From positions 2,744,001 to 2,808,000 of the forward strand of contig NZ_LR738849.1 in assembly GCF_902702915.1 (NCBI RefSeq): a stretch of 64,000 bases of DNA, read 5' to 3'. This DNA is from Desulfovibrio sp. 86 (lineage in GTDB: Bacteria; Desulfobacterota; Desulfovibrionia; Desulfovibrionales; Desulfovibrionaceae). Under the pieces are notes generated by a model. The model had not been told where the DNA came from. It did no database searches and was given only the letters and a program-made list of their open reading frames with translations. Of the stretch, positions 60,414 to 64,000 are shown in pieces (positions within the stretch are counted from its first letter, which is position 1; each line of letters starts with the position of its first letter). The translations under genes were made by a program, and so were the position numbers.

Positions 60414-61244
60414 CTAACCACCCTTGCGTTCCATTTCCGCACCGCGCGCGTCAGCGGCCAGTACGGCGTCAACCAGAAGGCCGGTGAGGCCCGCGCGGTC
60501 CAGCACGTTCACTCCGGCAATGGTCAGGCCGCCGGGCGAGCAGACGTTGTCCCGCAGCTGTCCGAGGGGAGAGGCGTCCTGCTCCGCCATGCGGGCCGAT
60601 CCGGCAAAAAGGGCCGTGACCATCTGCCGTGACTGGGCGTGGGTAAAGCCCAGCGTCACCCCGGCCTGCACGAGCCCCTGCATCATGGCAAACACATAGG
60701 CCGGGCCCGCGCCAATGAGCGCGGAAAAGGCCGTGAACTTTTCTTCAGCCAGTTCAACGCACTGCCCCAGAGTGCCGAAAACCTGCAAAAGGCTTTGCTT
60801 GCTGCTTTGGGAGAGTTTGGGGTCTTCAAAGCACAGGGCGAATACGCCCATGCCCACCAAGGCGGGAGTATTGGGCATGCAGCGCACCACGGGGCAGGCG
60901 TTTTCGGCCCATTGGGCAAGGCTGCCGCTGGTGATGCCAGCAGCCACGGACACAAGAACCTTGTTTGCGTCAAGCGCGGGGCGCAGTTGCCCCACCACTT
61001 CGCGCATCTGGTAGGGCTTGACCGCCAGAATGATGATGTCCGCATTTTCGGCCACAGCGAGGGGGCTTGTCATGACCTGCACCCCTGCTTGTTCAAGGGG
61101 ACGCATGCGCGAGGCTGTGCGGTTGTAGCCACACAAAGCGTAAGCGTCCGTCTGGTCCTGGTTATGGCCCGCGCTGCGGGCCAGCCCGGCCAGAATGGCT
61201 CCACCCATATTGCCGCAACCCACACAGCCTATGCGCATTGTCAT
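60414..61244 (-). CDS. proC: Pyrroline-5-carboxylate reductase ProC
   Basis: A 276-residue protein with the N-terminal NAD(P) fold RIGCVGCGNMGGAILAGL and the C-terminal signature NVCSPGGLTIAGVNVLDRAGLTGLLVDAV, matching ProC. It makes proline from pyrroline-5-carboxylate. The start at 61244 follows GGAG; an ATG two codons on is possible. It lies 3 bp after ndk in the same direction, so the two form an operon. Confidence 0.93.
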   Translation of the reverse strand: MTMRIGCVGCGNMGGAILAGLARSAGHNQDQTDAYALCGYNRTASRMRPLEQAGVQVMTSPLAVAENADIIILAVKPYQMREVVGQLRPALDANKVLVSVAAGITSGSLAQWAENACPVVRCMPNTPALVGMGVFALCFEDPKLSQSSKQSLLQVFGTLGQCVELAEEKFTAFSALIGAGPAYVFAMMQGLVQAGVTLGFTHAQSRQMVTALFAGSARMAEQDASPLGQLRDNVCSPGGLTIAGVNVLDRAGLTGLLVDAVLAADARGAEMERKGG

Positions 61245-61247
61245 GAT

Positions 61248-61667
61248 TTACTCCGAAATTTCCAGGCCACTGAAGAAATAGCCAATTTCAAAGGCGGCGG
61301 TTTCCTGAGCGTCCGAGCCATGCACGGCGTTGGCCTCAATGCTCTGGCCGTACTTGGCGCGGATGGTTCCGGGTTCGGCCTGGGCGGGGTTGGTAGCGCC
61401 CATGAGGGCCCGCCAACGGGGCACAGCGTCTTCACCGCGCAGCACCACGCAAACCAGGGGACCGGAGGACATATAGTCCGTCAGGCTGTCGAAAAAGGGA
61501 CGTTCGCGGTGGACGGCGTAAAAACCGGCGGCCTGGGTCTTGGAAAGATGCAACCTTTTGAGGGCCACGATCTTGAGCCCGGACGCCTCCATAGCCGCCA
61601 GTATTTCACCGGTGAACTGGCTTGAAACGGCATCGGGTTTGATAATGGCAAAGGTGGATTGCATCAT
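61248..61667 (-). CDS. ndk: Nucleoside diphosphate kinase
   Basis: A 139-residue kinase with TFAIIKPDAV at the N-terminus and the phosphorylated His116 in NAVHGSDA. Length is typical. AAGGAG precedes the start by 6 bp. It balances nucleoside triphosphate pools; the link with proC is only genomic. Confidence 0.95.
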   Translation of the reverse strand: MMQSTFAIIKPDAVSSQFTGEILAAMEASGLKIVALKRLHLSKTQAAGFYAVHRERPFFDSLTDYMSSGPLVCVVLRGEDAVPRWRALMGATNPAQAEPGTIRAKYGQSIEANAVHGSDAQETAAFEIGYFFSGLEISE

Positions 61668-61801
61668 GACACACTCCTTAATCTGATAGGTAGAAGGCGG
61701 GACGCCGCATACGCCCCGGCGCGCCCCTTGCGGCGCGCTGCCCGTCCGGTGCGGCTCCCCATTGGAGCCAGCGACGGGCAAAGTTGTTTGCATGGCGCTT
61801 G

Positions 61802-61827
61802 GGGGCATCCTCATGATGAGGATGCCC
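61802..61827. repeat. Perfect inverted repeat
   Basis: GGGCATCCTCAT and ATGAGGATGCCC meet in a perfect palindrome with a G centre. It could be a hairpin ending transcription from the upstream deacetylase gene. Confidence 0.5.
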
Positions 61828-61893
61828 GGCGGCTACACGGGCAAAAGCCCGGAATGCGCTGCGCCTGATACTGAAAAATTGTCCTTGCCTGTG

Positions 61894-61943
61894 GCGCGGC
61901 TACTTTTAGCGCGGCTACTTTTAGCGCGGCCACTGTGGCGCGG
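61894..61943. repeat. Short tandem repeat near the deacetylase stop
   Basis: GCGCGGCTACTTTTA occurs twice in tandem and is followed by two decayed copies of GCGCGGC(T)AC. It lies just after the end of the minus-strand deacetylase gene. Confidence 0.5.
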
Positions 61944-63572
61944 CTACCGTGCTGGCGTCTCGGCCGTACCGGCAGCCTTTTCCTGCGCAAGGTGCCAGAC
62001 CAGCCGCCGCAGGGGCACAAGGGCCACTTGCGCCTTGTCCTGCCAGGTTCGCAGGGCGCGCAGGGTTTCTTCATACGGGTGACCGATGGCCACCGCGTAG
62101 CCTCTGGCGCGGGCCTTTGCCGCCGCCTGATCCAGGGCGGACAGGATGGCGGGCGTCTGGCGGCGCGTATCAAGAAAAACGTCCCGCACGGCGCTTACCA
62201 TGCCCAAGGCCCGCGTCTGCACACCCAACTGTGAATCCGGGGTGGTGAGGCTGTCCAGCACAAAAAAACCTCTGCCCTCAAGCCAGACGCACAGGTGGCG
62301 GCAGGAGGCCGCGCTGCTTGTGAAGGCCGATCCCATATGGTTGTTCAGGCCCATGGCCGTGGGCAAGGCTGAAAGATTGTCCTTCAGGGTTGCCCTGATC
62401 TGGCCGGGTTCCATATCCGTACGCAAGGCTCCCGGCCCGGGCTGCGGGCGTTTGCCGTCCGCTCTGGCCAGCGGCTCCATAGGCACATGGGCCATGACGT
62501 CGAGCCGCCGCTGTGCGGCCACATCCGCCGTTACACGCGCGTGCGGCGCGTGCGGCCAAATGGCCAGGGTTACAGGATAGGGCAGGGCGGCCAGGGCTTC
62601 CGCAGCGCTCAGGCTTTGGCCCATATCGTCAATAACCAGTGCAAGGGCGGGCCGGGGCAGAGGTGTTGCCAGGTCAGCCAGTTGCGCCTCGCGTCCAGGA
62701 AAAAGAAAGCGGTGCGTGAGACGGCCATTATCAAATATGTCCAGGCTTCCCGCATCTGTCCAGGCGAGACGGATTGCGCCGTCAGCAAGGTCTGGGCCAG
62801 AACGGTCTGGATCCGGTCGGTCTGGATCAGGCCAGTCAGCTCCTCTGTGGGCCAGGGCCGCGCCGCTTTTGGCGTTGAAAGCGTTTTCGCCATGCGGGCC
62901 GCCGGGGGCGGCCTCTTGAGCCGCGAGCTTTTGTCTTTCCGCCCGAACAGTGGCGTCTGGCCGGGCCAGCTTGTCCAGCAACTCCAGGCCGAGGCGCAGC
63001 GGAGCGCACGGACCTGTCACTGTATAGACGCGAACCGCCGGAGCTTCCGGCCTGGCGGCAGCGGGAAACCCGGTTGCCTGCCCCGACGCGCCAGCGGGTG
63101 CGCCGGTGGGTGCGCCGGAGGAGGCGCTGCGTCGCGCGCTTCCTGTCATGCCCCTGAGGTCGGCAGTGCCGTCAGGGCCATCGCCAGAGCTGCCGCCATA
63201 TCCGCTGTCGGGGCCGCCCGCAACAAGGGGGGGCACAAGTTCCCGCCGCCAGCGGGCGGCAGGCAGCGTTCGCGGCAAAACCTCTTCCACCATCTTGTCC
63301 AGAGCGTCCAGTCTGGCCTGCGGATCGGCGGCATCACTGCCTGCTTGCGGCCTCTGGTCCGGGAGGCCAGCCACGGGGGCGCTGGCGGCATCCGTCACCG
63401 GCTGGTTTTCGGCAAAGGGGTCGGGCGCGCCACGGCCCACCCACAGGGCAAGGGCCAGACTGGCGGCCAGCCAGAGCCCTCCGGCAAGGGCCATGCGCAC
63501 AGACGCGGAAAGCCTCCCGCCCGACCACAAAGGGCCAGTCTGGAGGCTTTCCGTATTATTTTTATGCAGCAT
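61944..63572 (-). CDS. Divergent polysaccharide deacetylase family protein
   Basis: A 542-residue protein. Residues ~25-45 form an N-terminal membrane anchor; the following 250 residues are low-complexity Pro/Gly/Ala-rich with a DPDRPDPDRSGPD repeat. The C-terminal domain matches the divergent polysaccharide deacetylase (YibQ-like) family: ALVIDDMG, PYPVTLAIWPHAPHA, HVPMEP and LNNHMGS. It probably acts in the periplasm. It lies directly downstream of a carboxyl-terminal processing protease, an arrangement common in proteobacteria (with envC). The long linker exceeds usual family length. Confidence 0.85.
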   Translation of the reverse strand: MLHKNNTESLQTGPLWSGGRLSASVRMALAGGLWLAASLALALWVGRGAPDPFAENQPVTDAASAPVAGLPDQRPQAGSDAADPQARLDALDKMVEEVLPRTLPAARWRRELVPPLVAGGPDSGYGGSSGDGPDGTADLRGMTGSARRSASSGAPTGAPAGASGQATGFPAAARPEAPAVRVYTVTGPCAPLRLGLELLDKLARPDATVRAERQKLAAQEAAPGGPHGENAFNAKSGAALAHRGADWPDPDRPDPDRSGPDLADGAIRLAWTDAGSLDIFDNGRLTHRFLFPGREAQLADLATPLPRPALALVIDDMGQSLSAAEALAALPYPVTLAIWPHAPHARVTADVAAQRRLDVMAHVPMEPLARADGKRPQPGPGALRTDMEPGQIRATLKDNLSALPTAMGLNNHMGSAFTSSAASCRHLCVWLEGRGFFVLDSLTTPDSQLGVQTRALGMVSAVRDVFLDTRRQTPAILSALDQAAAKARARGYAVAIGHPYEETLRALRTWQDKAQVALVPLRRLVWHLAQEKAAGTAETPAR

Positions 63573-63595
63573 GTGCTGTCAGGCGACGCCCGGCG

Positions 63596-64000
63596 TCAAT
63601 CGGCCTTGATTTCACGCATCTTGGGCAGGCTTTTGACCATTTGCAGGCCCATGCGCAGCTGATTGTCACGCGCAAGCTGTTCCTGCGCGTCATTGGCCGG
63701 ATTTTTGCCCTTGGCCGCCTTCTTGTCCGGTTTGGTTTCAAGGTGGCGGTTCAGGTCCTGCTCGCGCAGCATCATGCGCGGGTTATCCTTGTCGTCGTTG
63801 CGGGGCGCTTCAAAGGGAATTTCCAGATCAGGCACGATGCCTTCGGCCTGAATGGAACTGCCGTTGGGCGTGTAGTAAAGGGCCACCGTGAGCTTGAGGC
63901 CGGAGCCGTCAGCCAGGGGAATGATGTTCTGCACAGAACCCTTGCCAAAGGAGCGTTCGCCCACGATGAGGGCGCGCTTCTGGTCACGCAGAGCGCCAGC
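63596..64000 (-). CDS. Carboxyl-terminal processing peptidase (S41), C-terminal part
   Basis: Only the last 134 residues are inside the window. [29 protein letters not shown] is the S41 active-site region, with the lysine in FGKGSVQ as the general base; the catalytic serine lies upstream of the window. [19 protein letters not shown] follows. It cleaves the C-termini of periplasmic proteins. The deacetylase gene starts 23 bp downstream. Confidence 0.9.
   Translation of the reverse strand, partial: AGALRDQKRALIVGERSFGKGSVQNIIPLADGSGLKLTVALYYTPNGSSIQAEGIVPDLEIPFEAPRNDDKDNPRMMLREQDLNRHLETKPDKKAAKGKNPANDAQEQLARDNQLRMGLQMVKSLPKMREIKAD

Overview
The window reads as chromosome of a GC-rich anaerobic delta-proteobacterium, most likely a Desulfovibrio-type sulfate reducer (Desulfovibrionaceae). 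Evidence: heterodisulfide-reductase-like modules, 2-oxoacid:ferredoxin oxidoreductase, a Wolinella-type frdCAB fumarate reductase, clostridial-type ferredoxin, FmdE proteins and many short dispersed repeats between genes. No rRNA, tRNA, phage, CRISPR array or transposase gene was seen. Assignment is by protein recognition only; no database was searched.

Layout. (1) 1-7687: a membrane HdrE-like cytochrome b, a GcvH-like lipoate-binding protein and an HdrD-like Fe-S protein, then a terminator and a lipoate-assembly operon (ligase fused to DUF116, FAD reductase, two radical SAM proteins). (2) 7874-9621: a GDSL esterase, repeats, an AT-rich island and an orphan small secreted protein. (3) 9782-17571: C4-dicarboxylate metabolism: dctA, two-subunit fumarase, frdCAB, malic enzyme. 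(4) 18263-26138: a TonB-dependent uptake operon (receptor, binding protein, FecCD permease, ATPase, TonB, periplasmic phosphoesterase). (5) 26493-41795: an NhaC antiporter, then a predicted sigma-54 regulon for 2-hydroxy/2-oxo acid oxidation: GlcF/GlcD-like dehydrogenase, korABCD, butyrate kinase, phosphate butyryltransferase, a sigma-54 activator and two organic-acid transporters. (6) 41796-42954: non-coding tract with a 147-bp tandem repeat. (7) 42955-53201: methyltransferase, DUF364 and FmdE genes beside a second TonB/FecBCD uptake operon that also holds a methyltransferase and an FmdE gene. (8) 53738-64000: TPR and cysteine-cluster proteins, ferredoxin, HtrA protease, cobT, an Opp-type ATPase, proC, ndk, a divergent polysaccharide deacetylase and the end of a carboxyl-terminal protease.

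How the genes work together. Region 1 looks like a redox complex carrying a lipoyl swinging arm, encoded next to the enzymes that make its cofactor. Region 3 supports fumarate/malate respiration or disproportionation. Region 5 reads as a pathway: import, oxidation of a 2-hydroxyacid, ferredoxin-linked decarboxylation to acyl-CoA, phosphotransacylation and ATP formation. It shows four -24/-12 promoter matches and a shared AACCWGGTT motif upstream, suggesting one regulon under the local activator. Regions 4 and 7 are two TonB-energised importers of unknown, probably metal-related, substrates. Three repeat families (A with CTAGAGCA ends, B with terminal inverted repeats, C as 61-bp identical hairpins) sit between genes, and several supply the stop codons of the adjacent genes.
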